A stretch of DNA of 64,000 nt from Glandiceps talaboti (GCF_964340395.1 NC_135559.1:10493259-10557258); one strand, 5' to 3'. Numbered from the stretch's first letter, positions 1-12,545 are shown. Notes: generated by a model not told the origin, from the letters alone. Made by a program: numbers and translations.

Positions 1-191
1 TGATAGAAAGTCAATAATCGAGGAGATATTCAACTCATCATTTCCATGCCCGGAAGGATAAAACTTGCATTGCCAGGATGTCTGCCAATATTGCGCGTCT
101 AGCTCATCCACGCCATTACAGGTTGCACAGTAGATGTTGCGGTAAACGATTCCATTTGGCCCAGTTACCGGTATACCAGATCTTTCAAAAT
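1..191 (-). CDS. SMB-type 7TM receptor A, exon 2 (5' part only)
   Basis: This is the beginning of the large second exon of receptor A, cut by the window edge. The acceptor AG is at 193-192 after a pyrimidine-rich tract. The exon starts by completing a split Asp codon (G from exon 1 plus AT), so the phase-1 junction matches exon 1 exactly. The peptide runs ERSGIPVTGPNG, then YRNIYCATCNG, the first of two Cys-rich ectodomain motifs that are both visible in full in copy B. It is almost identical to copy B over this stretch. The 7TM part lies outside the window, so I cannot say whether gene A is intact. Confidence 0.85.
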
Positions 192-313
192 CTGATGAGG
201 AATGTAAATAAAAACTCAATTATTACTCACAACTTGACACATTCAGTCACGTACCCATCTCCTCATTTAACAAGACATTGTTGCTAGATTATCATAACAT
301 CTGCCATCATCTA

Positions 314-392
314 CATTACCAGCACCACCACCATCGACATCATCAACATCATCATCACCACCACCACTACTACCACCACCACCATCACCACC

Positions 393-482
<90 letters not shown>

Positions 483-486
483 GTAA
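314..486. repeat. CAC/CAT trinucleotide array in receptor A intron
   Basis: A CCA-rich stretch passes into a nearly pure CAT array (about 406-482). It lies between the exon 2 acceptor (193) and the exon 1 donor (581-580) of receptor A. It is 15 bp longer than the same array in copy B. The poly-His and poly-Met reading frames across it are low-complexity artefacts. Confidence 0.95.
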
Positions 487-581
487 CTTTCATCGTCATC
501 ATAGTCATAATCTTTGGTATCATTGGCATTATAGACATTATGGGATTATGTTCCTACTGCCTGTTACTACACTTATCTTAC

Positions 582-1044
582 CTGTGTTGTTACTTCCCAT
601 CAGACATTTGTCTCCAATGTCGTCATCTCTCCACCAGTCTGGACACCTGTGTTTCATCCAATAACCTATTGGCAGACCATCTAAATGCACACACGACTCG
701 AGCTCACCATTGACATCTTCAATATCACGTTCACTGGTCGAATTACTCTCAGGTGAGTCTATCTCTGCATTACATGCATCTCGGTAGTCAGGGCAACAGT
801 CACCATAATACAGACATTTTGAATCACAGCTACAACCCCATACATCTTGGCGAACCTGTGATGCATTGCAAATTGTTTGACCATCTTGGGAATAGCACGA
901 GTTCCATTTCTGCGTTGCATCATAAAACACAGATGGTGGTCTACATTGAAGTTGATCGTCATCGTCTGTCGATTGGCCATTTAATTGAACTACTAATATT
1001 CCCAAAATCATTAGCAGAATGGCTCTATTCATCTCTCCAGCCAT
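582..1044 (-). CDS. SMB-type 7TM receptor A, exon 1 (signal peptide + somatomedin B)
   Basis: This exon encodes the N-terminus of an adhesion/secretin-like receptor. Its predicted protein is identical to copy B. Residues 1-24 form a signal peptide (MNRAILLMILGILVVQL core). Residues 50-91 form a somatomedin-B domain with eight cysteines, including the diagnostic CSCDSKC and YGDCCPDY segments. A Cys-containing linker (YWMKHRCPDWW) follows. The exon ends in phase 1 at a good donor (ACAG|GTAAGA). The start context AAAGATGG is favourable, and a second Met five residues in is an alternative. It faces the LDLR-B relic in divergent orientation. The function (extracellular ligand or protein-binding module) is inferred from the family. 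Confidence 0.88.
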
Positions 1045-1140
1045 CTTTTGAATTTAAACACAGAAAACAAAACGATTTATTACTATCTAGCTCATTTTTT
1101 ATTATCAATTAGCAAATAGCCCGTGCTTAACATGGCATTT

Positions 1141-1153
1141 AAATATATATACA
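1141..1153 (-). promoter_or_regulatory. Candidate TATA box of receptor A
   Basis: On the minus strand the sequence reads TATATATATTTAAA about 100 bp upstream of the receptor A ATG. The same AT block sits at 17153-17165 (B) and, changed to TATATATAAA, at 34313-34323 (C). Conservation of a TATA-like run in the diverged copy C supports a core promoter. No initiator or transcript evidence is visible. Confidence 0.35.
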
Positions 1154-3466
1154 ATATTTCTAGGTAGGATATTTCAAGTTTTATATGGGTCGCAGGTTAA
1201 ATCTGCCACGCCAATTGTCAACATCTGCTAATATACACCAACGTTTATATATGGATGCTACCATGCATTTTTGTGTGACACATGAAATTGATTTGTAGGA
1301 CTCCTCGACGTTCTCCTATATATTTTCTGCTTTCAAGACGTGTTTTGTTCCATTAGCTTACTGTATTAATGCATAGACATTGTCATAAATGTAGGCATCA
1401 TCTGTGGTATCATGAAATTTAATGGTAAGTATAAAAAAGGCAATAACGACAGTGATAAACTGTGGCAGCACGAAATAGCTTGTGTTCAAATCCCCTTTGA
1501 TTTGAATTGTAGAAGTGGACACAAACCAAGGTCGTATCGAGCTACATATTGTCGCAAAAATAATTGAATCTTAATAACTAAAATCCACACGTTTTGAGTC
1601 TACCAATAGAACGTTCAAAAGGAACATTTTAATCTATGCTTGTGAACCGAACACGTGTTGGAGTATACAAGCAAGGAAGAATCTCCCGCCCACTTTTTTA
1701 GAAATAGTATTATAGGGATGGTAAAGTGTCTGCCTCTTTGCTATCAACTTAATAAAAAAACTATGCCAATTGCTTTGATGTTTGGCTGTAGATGAACCTT
1801 TGTTAAAGGTCAATTATGTCGGCTAGCATGGCAACCACAGACGAATAAGGGAAAGGGATATATGTGGATTAATAGGTGTCACATAACGTTTTTCTGTTAT
1901 GGGTTCAGTATACATACCCTTCATTACTTTGATATGAGACTGGGACATGGCCACCTCTTATGAGGAGGGAATCTAGGGGGTCTACCCCTAGAAGCCCTTA
2001 AGGATTTTTACTCTTAAAGCCAATTTTTAGGCTATTCGCAGACACTTTCAGACAATAATTTGCAAGCTTTACACGACAGCTCTAACATGTAAAAATCAAC
2101 TACATAAGGTTGAAACATTTTTTAAATAAAGTTTCATAGCATCTTGACTGTAAGAGGCGGAGGGAAAAACTTTGATTTGAGATTGGGACATGTCTACCTC
2201 TAATGGGGGTCCTAGGGGGTCTCCCCCAAAAAGCTTTTGAAGTTTTTTACCAATTTTGGTGAATCTTATTGTTGGTTTAACGAATGAGTGGCCTCTGGGG
2301 TGAGGGAGTCCAGGGGAGATCTGGAGTTTTTTGTTTCTATTTAGGCAATTTTCAGGTTATTCATAGCCTCTGAGGTGATATTGCAAAGCTTCGAAAAGCT
2401 ATCCTTTTAAATAAGTTTTCTATTTATAAAAGTGGGCCTGTAACATTGGTAATGGGGCATTGATATTGCATGTATAGTAAAGTCACTGGTATGTTAGAGA
2501 TGTTTATGAGGTCATACCTAGTGTACAATAGAAACTTGGATTGCTTTTTAGTGTCGATACAAATAGTGTCCGAAATAGGAAGTATATTCATCCCTTCTGA
2601 CAAATTCATACTGAAGAGAATTGAACATTTTTTTAATAAACTATCTAATAGTATGTAGATTACCATTACAAAACCTTCAAGTTCTCTTTTGCTCCAAAGT
2701 GCAAGATAAGTGAAGCACTGATTGTGAAACAGCCAAACATTTACATGGCATATTCTGTAACTAGTGTGGTAGCTATGTAATACATGTATATGTATAGTTT
2801 TATGAATAGTTATGTTTGAACCTTACATGAAGTAATATTTAAAAAAATTATGAAAGAAACAGAGACAAGAATATATATATGTACTACAGGCCAACGAAAC
2901 TGACTGGTCCCTGACATGTGTTTGGAAATGTTTGTCATGATTTGACAAGTGTCCTGGTTGGAGAGGTACTAGCAGGTTGAACTGTACACTCAAACTTGTG
3001 CATCATTTCCCTGCCAAGACATTTTTTTTCTAGCAGCAGTGGTCCATTTTTTCTTTTCCATCACCCACTCAGATCCGGATCTTTTTTCAAGCAACTCCAT
3101 TTGGTATCTTTTTTCCCCCGAAATATTCCAAGCCCTCCCCAGGATATCAAATGGTCCACCCCTAACAAGCTTTAAAACGAAAATTTATAAGTTCGGTGTA
3201 AATCGTTATTAATTTTGACCCAAACTTCAAGGTTATCTTTTGTTTCGTCAAATAACAATATCATCTCTGAAAAGGATCAAGAATATAATATTCTTATTGT
3301 GTAGTTCGAGTATTCTTTGCTCAAATTCATCGAATGTAATGCCAGCTATACCATGATACCGCTGAACCCATACTACAACCATAGATATATACTTCTAGAA
3401 TTCTCCATTGAATTCAAATGTATTTTTGTACGACGAGTTTTAATATCTTTACCACATATTAAATAA
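1154..3466. other. Non-coding spacer, unit A
   Basis: I see no convincing gene. From about 1709 to 4412 the sequence is specific to units A and B, and unit C has a different 0.3-kb segment. Two diverged copies of one motif lie at about 1929-2000 and 2171-2245 (ACTTTGAT-TGAGA-TGGGACATG followed by a C-rich/G-rich foldback, CTAGGGG...CCCCTAG). The short reading frames at 2424-2666 on both strands overlap each other and have no domain features. Confidence 0.7.
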
Positions 3467-4087
3467 TTCGCTACCCTTCGTTACCTACCGCTACCTTCGC
3501 TACCACATTTCAGTGCTTCTGCTGGAAAGAATAATTCGCTACCCTCCGTTACCTACCGCTACCTTCGCTACCTCGTCTCAGTGCTTTTGCTGGAAAAAAA
3601 TATTCCGCTACCCTCCGTTACCTACCGCTACCTTGGCTACGACATCTCAGTGCTTTTGCTGGAAAAAATATTCCGCTACCCTCCGCTACCTTCGCTACCA
3701 CATTTCATTACTTTTGCTGGAAAAAAATTTCGCTACTTTCCGTTACCTACCGCTACCTTCGCTACCACATTTCATTACTTTTGCTGGAAAAAAATGTCGC
3801 TACCATCCGTTACCTACAGCTACCTTCGCTACAACATCTCAGGGCTTTTGCTGGAAAACAAATATTCCGCTACTCTCCGTATACCTTCCGCTACCTTCGC
3901 TACCACATGTCAATACTTTTGCTGGAAAAAAAATTCGCTACCCTCCGTTACCTATTGCTACCTTCGCTACCATATTTCATTACTTTTGTTGGGAAAAAAA
4001 TATTCTGTTACCTTCCGCTACCTTCGCTACCACATTTCAATACTTTTGCTAGAAAAAATATTCCGCCACCTTTACCTTACGCTACAC
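3467..4087. repeat. 60-70 bp minisatellite (CTACC-rich), unit A
   Basis: About nine to ten imperfect units. Each has a Cys/Tyr-coding-looking CGCTACC/CGTTACC block, then CACATTTCA and TACTTTTGCTGGAAAAAA. The TTGCTGG core recurs at spacings of about 62, 66, 59, 65, 68, 69, 70 and 61 bp. The long open frames across it on the plus strand arise because the unit lacks stops. They are repeat artefacts and not genes. An isolated piece with the 10-bp palindrome CGCTACGTAGCG lies near 4353-4364. Confidence 0.9.
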
Positions 4088-5432
4088 CCACCATGCTATT
4101 TGACTAGATTTTGAGAGAAAATATTGCTTTAATAGATCACTTTTATTAATAATGAAAACGTCACTTACTAACTGCTTAAGGTGCCATATGAATAACAATT
4201 ATTCAAGAACACAAAACAGATAATATTTAAAGGATACCCCATTTAAATCATATGTGCAAAAGTAGTTCCTACGACATCTATGGAGCATTAATATCCCAGG
4301 CCATGTTTTGTAATTTGACAATCATTTTACTTTGCTACCTTCGCTACCATCCGCTACGTAGCGAAGGCGAAAAATAAAAACAATTCAACCCCCGATTGAG
4401 CACTATATATTTCCCCCGAGTACTCCCCGACCGGTTTCCTCCTGCACTAACATTGAACCTTCCTCCTGTTATTGGGCAATGCCTGTTGGATGGTTTATAA
4501 ATAAATAATCAAAAGACTGTACTCACATTCAAATCGGTGAAAACCTATGCAGAAAGCATTACTGTGCAGTCAAAGTGATCATTTGTATAGGGAAAGTGCT
4601 TCGACAAAGAAAAAGCTTGGATCATGGACGCTGTTAACTGAACTAGTGAATACGCATCTACCCGGTGAACCTAAGTTATATATGCTCTATTTGCAAGGGA
4701 AGTTATGCATGCACAAATGAGATATGGTGTTTTCAAGGAGAGGAGTAAAGGACGCCTGGTACTTTGAATTAAATACATTGTTTTGACATTCTTGTATTCC
4801 TCATACCAGAGCTATCGAAGTAACACATCCGCTCAGAGAACAAACTACTCATTAGGCGATGTCGACAACCCAAAGCAAAATGTGTGTAAAGTCTGAGCTA
4901 TTGAAGTAACACATTCGCACATAGAACAAGCTACACATTAGGCGATGTCGACAATTTGAGTTATTCAGGTCTAAGGTGTGTAATTATTATTTAGATGTAG
5001 AAAAGCTGCGTTGATATCAGTATTGTGGTTGAAGTGTTCTCTTGAATGCAATATATTGTCTATTATACATCACAATGAGCTCACTGTTTTTGCATGAGTG
5101 ACTACCTGTCACTCGAGCATTTTTTTGAAATGCAGATCTTTATGTTAAATAAATAGTAATGGAAATATATATCTGTGTTATTATATATGCAGGGGGAGGG
5201 GGGAGGGGGAGAGGGTGCATATCATCTGGAAATGACTGTGAGAGAAATCAGCATAACGTGATTCACATGCAAGCATTGTTCCAAATACAACTGTAACAGA
5301 ATATTCCCAAGGTGAACATAATCTCAGGCCCCTATAGTAGTCTGAGAAATACGATTATCCTTTCTATTACAAATCATAATATCAGTATTATTGGTAATGA
5401 ATGTAAATAGTTTGCCAGTGTTTTTTCTACAG
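4088..5432. other. Spacer with truncated SINE 3' end, unit A
   Basis: Positions 4413-4508 match the 3' half of the SINE at 36670-36923 (CCGAGTACTCCCCGACC through to the TAAATAAATAA tail). The 5' tRNA-like half is missing and is replaced by A/B-specific sequence. A pair of related approximately 85-bp segments sits near 4810-4950 (both contain TTAGGCGATGTCGACAA). No gene is recognised. Confidence 0.65.
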
Positions 5433-6795
5433 CAAACTGTATTGTCCGACTACGGCATACACCCTAAGATAGAGACGGCTACAATATCTGGACAGGATAG
5501 AACCACCCGTCTTAGTTCTGACGTCGATGACAATCTGGGTCGACCCCATGGATTAGCATTAGACTTTCAATCTAACATGTAAGTTATAATGAGATGACAT
5601 ATGTTCGTGCACTTGATGGAAGCACTGGTGATGATTGGCATTGGAAATGGTTACAAAGAACAAAAATATTTAATTTCGATTTGGAAAATAATGACCTAAA
5701 TCCTTAATGTTCATTTACGTATTGGACAGGAAAAAATAAACATCAAGCGAAGTGAGTATCTTCTATATCATGAAAGATTTTGCATGTTGTCAGATTACCT
5801 TGTCATACATGTTGAGTACAACAAGTTTGTCAGGAGCAAACTTTCTTTCAACATTTCACCTGTTGAGATATGACTGATATCAAGTTTAAAATTCATACTA
5901 GACAAAACCCAGTTTTCAATTGAACTTTACTTTAAAGTTCTGTAGTCATTTTATCCAACAAAAACGTCCACCACCTTCTGCGATATAGTTTGCTGTGGCC
6001 TAATGGTCTAATTGTTAAATGTATTGTATTGTAATGTATCAACAATACTCATTGTGATACAAATATGGGTTACTTTGTACTCGTAGGTTGATATTTAGGA
6101 GATTTGTTAATCTTACTCTGAATCAGTTTTGTTCAAATTAGTAAAGCCACGTAATCATCACTGTCTCATCTCAGTACATCTCAGGAATTGATCGTCAACT
6201 TCGGGTAATGATACTGTCGAAAGAACATGAAATGGTAAAAATATTTCAAAACCTACTGTAAGCATAAAACATTATACAATGTTTTAAATTCCCTGTTCTT
6301 ACGATATTCTTTTTCCCATATACTTTGCAGACTTTATTGGACCGATGTACAACACACGAAGCAATATTTTCCATTAAGCTGGATGGCAATGGCATTGCTA
6401 GTATAAAGGAGTTTGATGTACCATACTTTCTCTACAATCCCTACTACATTGAACTAGATGAGGTAAGTAAATCTCGAGCTAGTGTAACACTATTAAGCTA
6501 CACAATCATATACTAACCGCATTCGCTATCATACACGAAATGGCGCCGTGTCGAAGATGTGAGACCTTTACTTGGTCACTATTTTGAATTTATGACGTAA
6601 ATGCGTATGCATACTGGTCATTTAAATCAAATATCATGCAATAATATATAAGTTACAGCTACTCCAATGAAAAGAATAGGACATCAAATTACTTGTATAT
6701 ATATTCAGGATAACGGAAATACACAATACAGAATTATTGATATGAACAAAATTGCCAAGGATACATTCTACAATTCCGAGGAGGCAGCTTCGTAG
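5433..6795 (+). pseudogene. LDLR class B (YWTD) propeller relic, unit A
   Basis: Three exon-like blocks match exons 3, 4 and 5 of the intact gene at 50601-53553. Block 1 (5433-5578) has a good acceptor and an AT|GTAAGT donor, and reads KIETATISGQDRT...LGRPHGLALD. Its KLYW motif is broken by one missing base after TATTG. Restoring the length gives 147 bp, in phase with the intact exon. Block 2 (6331-6462) starts LYWTD but has two extra bases in ACAACACACGAAG before HEAIFSIKLDG. Block 3 starts at 6709 after ATTCAG, shows weak similarity, and meets a stop at 6793-6795. The intact gene's exon 2 and EGF exons are absent. I call it a dead fragment. Confidence 0.8.
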
Positions 6796-7074
6796 TCTTT
6801 CTTTGTCATACTATTTTACACCAGTACTGTGCGTTCAACGCTATACTGTTGTAGTTAGCAATTACCATTCATTGTCCGGAATTCGTCAGGTTCAACAGTT
6901 AGGGGACTTCACCAACGTTCATCTTCTAGCTTTCGAATTCCACACGACATGCAAATTATATGATTCCAACATTTTTACAATAAACATAAACACACCATAC
7001 AACCCTCAGGAAGCACTGGCCTGGTCCTTGGTACAGCTGAACCTTGGTACATCTCGTCCAGTTCCCAGAGCAAT
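6796..7074. other. Unassigned open stretch, unit A
   Basis: A plus-strand open frame covers 6752-7147 (131 codons) and overlaps the end of the LDLR-B relic and the start of a dispersed repeat. It shows no signal peptide or recognised domain and is in a different frame from the relic. It is preserved in unit B only because the units are nearly identical. I do not call it a gene. Confidence 0.4.
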
Positions 7075-7262
7075 ATTTATAAATACATATGGCTCGGTGG
7101 AGAGGTTGAAATGTTTCAGTCTATGTCGGCCTTATTTGCAATCCTAAGAGAAATGTTTTCAGAGATTGGGTGTGACATGTACACCTTATCCAGGATGTCA
7201 GTGAACAATAGACAGTATAGCGAAACACTTTGGGAGAACAGTATTTGATAAACCTCACAGTG
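7075..7262. repeat. Dispersed repeat fragment, unit A
   Basis: The stretch from AGAGCAATATTT to TTTGATAAACCTCACAGT is also found at 41855-41978, with an internal deletion of about 60 bp and scattered substitutions. A microsatellite follows both copies (GA here, TG at 41986). The family is not identified. Confidence 0.6.
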
Positions 7263-7453
7263 TATATATTATAAGGGCTCGCAAACAAGGCAAATAGTTG
7301 GTACTGTACAAATGCTGTTATAATACTATTATTATGTTGTCATAGAGATAGGTTGAACTGTTAATGATTATGGCATGCTTCATCTAAACTTTATACATCT
7401 ACGTTCTGGAGAAGTTTTACCACATAACAGTTAAGCTATCAATTTGTTGACAA

Positions 7454-7608
<155 letters not shown>

Positions 7609-10600
7609 AAAACCAATAACCTCTAACAAGCTCTTCCGATCAGGATATATTCCTAAACCTTCGTTTAGTGTCATCAGTTGTTTTCTGACACTAATATGGT
7701 GTTCAAGCCATGCTCTGTAAAATAATGACAAGCACCTACAATTCCATTTCTCATGCTAACCAGTCAATTATCATATACTGCAATAATCAATGGATATCTT
7801 TTAAGTAAATGATTACTTCTAAGATATATAAACATCAACTAAACACACAATCTTCACTTTTCTATCTTCCTACACTTTGGAGCCAATGGAAGAGTGTTAG
7901 GTATGTAAGGTATGCAAGACAACTGCAACTATTGCTCTTGCTCAAAAACAATAAAATGGAGAAAACTATCAGATGAAAATTAAACTTTGAGACCTAGCTC
8001 TACATAAAATAATCCAGTCTAATTCATAAATAACTGACATGAACATTATGTATTTTCACACCTGTTACATGTTTTATTTCATATTCAAATTTCAAATATT
8101 ATTTCCATATCAGATAGCTTACCACTATAATTCTACTATCCATATAATGTGACCCCTTAAGACTGGCTTTTGGAACCGAAATCCATATACATGACTTGTT
8201 GTATACTGAAACACCGGTACTTCAAAGAGTAAATGGTAAACATGACTGCCCACCTGTGGAATATGAAAATGGTTTATCCCAAAATACTAAAAGTCTTAGA
8301 ATATAAAGCCTGTCTCATGTTAGTGTTTACAGCTCTGTCTGGTATAATCACACTGAAACAAATATAGGAACCCTGAATGAGTCCTATTTTTGTGACATTT
8401 TGTCTAAATGAAATAACTAATAACATGCCACCATGCAAACATCAAATGCAGACATCAAAACATTGGCGCCCACGTCTCTAATGCGTTTAGTTGCAATACG
8501 TTGAAGTGGTTTATTTCATTTTGAAAAAAATGATACAAGTAATTGCGATAATTTTATCTTAAATTGTTGAATGTACAGTTTCTTATTGGTTTCTGTATGA
8601 TTATATGAAAAGAGAGCTGGTAAACACTAACATGGACATTACAAGGTCAAGGTCTACATGCGCTTTTTAACTTCGTAATTTAGAAGCGAAATTTACCGTT
8701 CACAATTGGGCCGATGAAACATCAGGAGACAGACATGCGTGGCAGGACAATATACCGAATATTTTCCAACGTTTCACATTTAATATGTGTTTGATGTTTT
8801 GTTGCATGGTCAAAGTTGTATAGAAAGTACACCATATGCAATATCGATATCATTATAATTTTTATAGGTGTTCCACACCTTTATGGACTGCCTGACTATT
8901 GTCAAAGTGAAATAAATAAACAATTACAATAGGTGAGCACGTTTTCATTTCCCCACTTTGAGTTTGTCTCTTATTAGAAGTGTCGTTTACAAAGTGTACA
9001 ATATGTATCAATTGTATTTGCATTTTGTACAGACCTAAAGTGATAAAGTTGAAGCCTTTTGTTCGCTGTCTGTATTGACACGAACTGCTGCATGGTTTGA
9101 AAATGTTGTGTCTGGTAGCACTGACTGATTATCACTTCTGTGAAACAATGTTGCAGTTACAGCCATGCAATTATTATAAACTCACCAAGCGATGTTTCCA
9201 AACGGAGAGAAATAGACTGTTGGCTAAATTATAAGGCTGGTGCATAGGCAGTACTTTCCAAACAACCATGATCTCGGTTGTAAAACGAGCAAAACATATA
9301 CACTCTTCTCAAATGAGCCATGATGATGAAATAAAACAGCAACGCGGCGTATTGCCACAAATGCTTCATGATTACTTGGCTTTATACTTAGTTATAAAAG
9401 GTACTCTTTATATACTGTCCACCTGACATAAGTAAATCTTTAGAAAAATGAAGACATTGACGCTATTCTGTTAAATGAACCGTCAAGTTAAAGGTACATG
9501 AACATTACTTGAACATTCGTTGTGTTCGCACATATTTTATTCAGCTTACTGGAATATGTTTCAGTTATAATTGTAGCAGGTCAGTGACGTAAACGTAACG
9601 AACACGTTTTGAAAGTACACGTTTGAAGTACACTTTTAAAAAACGTCCTCCACAATGACGTGATGGTAGTGCTGAACAATTATTACCCAAAATTTGCCAT
9701 TAGCATCAAGATATTGAAAATATGCAAATGCACAAACCTATTATATGGTATATTGGAGATGTTAGTCTCATTCCGAGGCATTTATCAATATAGAACAATC
9801 TTGGTGAGTTGTATGCTAGTGTTTAATTTCAGAGAAAAACTGTCAAGTTGTCCATGTCACGCCAAGCATTTTTGTTGCCAAACGCATCATGAAGCATTTG
9901 CAATAATAATTTTTTCTCAGGCGCCATCAATTAAGTTCTTTGTTTGCAGTCCGCGTGTGGATCCTGGTAGGTTTGTTGGTAGATTTAGAAAAACAAGAAC
10001 ATAATTTCAAAATTTCCGAGGAAGGACGTATTTCATACTGTTGTAAATTAAAAGACCGTTCAAATATCTTCAGAATAACTACACCTATCTCTAGATAGTT
10101 GTTTAATACAACCAAACTTTACATTTTACCAATGTTAGTTGTAGATTTAGGTACAAACATAAAATGATATGTTAGCATTGTGTATTTTATGTTTTTTCCC
10201 AGTCTACCTTGCACGTTTTGGGGAAATTCATGGGTCGGAAACAAAGTAGTTAATTGATGGACCTTAACATATACACACCAAAGTAATTATTATTTTTTTT
10301 TGGTTACAAATAACATTTAAATTCACATATAACATGAAACATCATATAAAGATAATTAAATGATTCTGTAAACATACATTAGCTTAAATTTGTAATGGCA
10401 TTTCATTATCAAGATATTGAAGGTAAATATTGAATGATTCAATAACACAAGCCAACCAACAAGTATTAGATCCGTTCATTTCCGAGGAGAGATTTTCATT
10501 AGGGCGCTTGCACTTAATGTGTCTCATCATAACGCCTTAGATATTATTGATTGGTCGGAACAATTGAGACACGTAAGTGTACGTGTACATTTTGATGGTA

Positions 10601-12056
10601 CTTTCACTTCATAATGAAACTTTAATTGTCTGTTTCACTTAGAAAGGAGTAGAAAACTTGGAACCATTTGTTTCCATATTTCAGCAATAAAACATTAAAG
10701 TTTGCTCACATACGTACTCGGTGGGGATCAGCATCTTACAATGGATAACTTTGTGAATTATTTCAAATCATTTCGTTGAGGGCGTCGATTTGAAATAATT
10801 TTACCACATTGAAGAACTAAACCAAGGGCCAGTCAGCTCACGAAAATTATAGAATTATGGATGGCCACAATTATAGTGTGATTGTAATACTTAAAGACCG
10901 TGATTGTACAAAATTATTTGCTTAGAGTGATATTCTTTGTAAATGAAAACTTTCATACTTATAAACACTTATTGTAGGCACAGTGTATATATACTTATTA
11001 TTCCAATTTTCTGCATACTTATTAATAATCATAGAAAACATGTGAATTTAAAATAGTCGTCACAGTATAGGGCATATGTAATTATTATTTCAAATTGTGT
11101 CACTAGGTTGATACCATAATGTAAAAAAAAACATGTCTTCCTCAAAGATACACTCCCAATCCAATGTTTCAACTTACTAAATCATATTCTGATTTTATGA
11201 CAAACGTGGCCAACATTCTGTTGAACTACATGTATGTCTGAAAGTTTTACATAGATTGGTTGAAACTGGTCCTTTCATTGTATGAGGTGTACATGAACAC
11301 TTTGAACATTTTAGATAATTTCACCTGGAAAATCAGGGTCAAAATTGATAGCTCATCATATATTATAACATTGGTGTAGATATTCAAATGACTATATTCA
11401 AATGATCTATTAAGCTTCTAGATTTAGTGGGCAATATAATTATAATTTGTCAGGGTTAATGTGGCCAATATTCAGTCATCAGTGCATGCTATGAAACATG
11501 TAGACTAGTGTAGTCTACTATAGGGTGTTAAACTTTACGCTTAAAATTGGCAAATGTTACAATGTTCACCACAGAGGGCGATATAGTGCATAGCTCTGCC
11601 AGAATTAGTGACGGTCACACTTAGAAGGGACGTGCACATGTTGACTATAGCATCTGACATCGAAGCTAGGTTAGGCTGGTCATGAGCCAATGAATGTTAG
11701 AGATACAGGTGATAATGGATGGACGCATACAAGTGAATGTAAAGTGCCAATTATACTGCGAAACATGTACACTTAGAAAGACAACTTGATATATATCATT
11801 ACGATTATGACAAATATGAATTACACACTTCAGATGTACATTATTGTTAGTACGTAATGTCTTAACCGATGTACATTAACTAGGCATTGATTTACTTTAG
11901 CATTCACAGGTGCGCAAACACTGAACGGATAAAGGACTACACATGGCTACCCGACAAACTCAACAACCCATCAGTAAACCTACTAGGAAACAATAACATA
12001 ATATATTCTAGATACCACCTGCTTACTAGCATACATTCTGACTGCCTGCCTTTCCA
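7609..12056. other. Non-coding spacer, unit A
   Basis: No gene is supported. A 114-codon plus-strand frame (9660-10004) and a 62-codon minus-strand frame (9927-10115) have no domain or splice context. Their first residues resemble each other (MVVLNNY), which hints at a weak inverted repeat about 455 bp apart. A 14-bp perfect inverted repeat (AATTATTTCAAATC / GATTTGAAATAATT) with a 17-bp loop lies at 10756-10800 and is conserved in unit B. The rest is AT-rich unique sequence. Confidence 0.6.
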
Positions 12057-12424
12057 CCTTCCTTCCTTCCTTCCTTCCTTCCTTCCTTCCTTCCTTCCTT
12101 CCTTCCTGACAGAGTGACTGAGTGACTCATTATCTCCCAACTTAGCTGACTGGCTGACAGACTGCTCAACCGAGCAACCCAGCGACCGAATGACAGACTA
12201 ACTGACTGACTGAGTGACTGAGTTACTGACTAGCAGACTAACTAGCAGACTGACTGACTGACTGACTGACTGACTGACTGACTGACTGACAAACTAACTA
12301 ACTAACTGACAGACTAAGTGACTGACTGACTGACTGACTGACTGACTGCCTGACTGACTGACTGACTGACTGACTGACTGACTGACTGACTGATTGACTG
12401 ATTGACTGACTGACTGACTGACTG

Positions 12425-12475
<51 letters not shown>

Positions 12476-12545
12476 GACTGACAGACTAAGAGACTGACTG
12501 AGTGACTGAATGATCGATGACTGACTGACTGACTTACTAACTGAC
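12057..12545. repeat. (CTTC)n and (GACT)n tetranucleotide arrays, unit A
   Basis: A CTTC run (12057-12107) passes into a long composite array of GACT units with AACT and GATT variants. The unit B version (28037-28510) differs in array lengths, as expected for slippage. A 76-codon frame across the CTTC run is an artefact. Confidence 0.97.

Noticed and set aside
278-664. Long poly-His and poly-Met reading frames over the CAT arrays (also 16305-16676, 32365-32562)
   Set aside because: Trinucleotide microsatellite inside a receptor intron. All frames are open because of the repeat.
753-1112. 119-codon plus-strand frame opposite receptor exon 1 (also 16765-17124)
   Set aside because: Antisense shadow of the SMB exon.
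1440-1500. tRNA-like segment ending in GTTCAAATCCCC
   Set aside because: A box B-like word alone. No box A at the right distance and no cloverleaf by eye.
3467-4087. Possible CRISPR-like array
   Set aside because: Repeat and spacer are not distinguishable, units vary along their whole length, and the context is eukaryotic.
3513-4114. Three overlapping open frames of 108-179 codons (also in unit B)
   Set aside because: They follow the stop-free CTACC minisatellite. Repetitive peptides without a signal, domain or splice context.
6752-7147. 131-codon frame following the LDLR-B relic
   Set aside because: Crosses from relic to dispersed repeat in another frame. No recognised domain.
9660-10004. 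114-codon frame present in both A and B
   Set aside because: Preserved only because the units are nearly identical. No domain, weak composition and no splice support.
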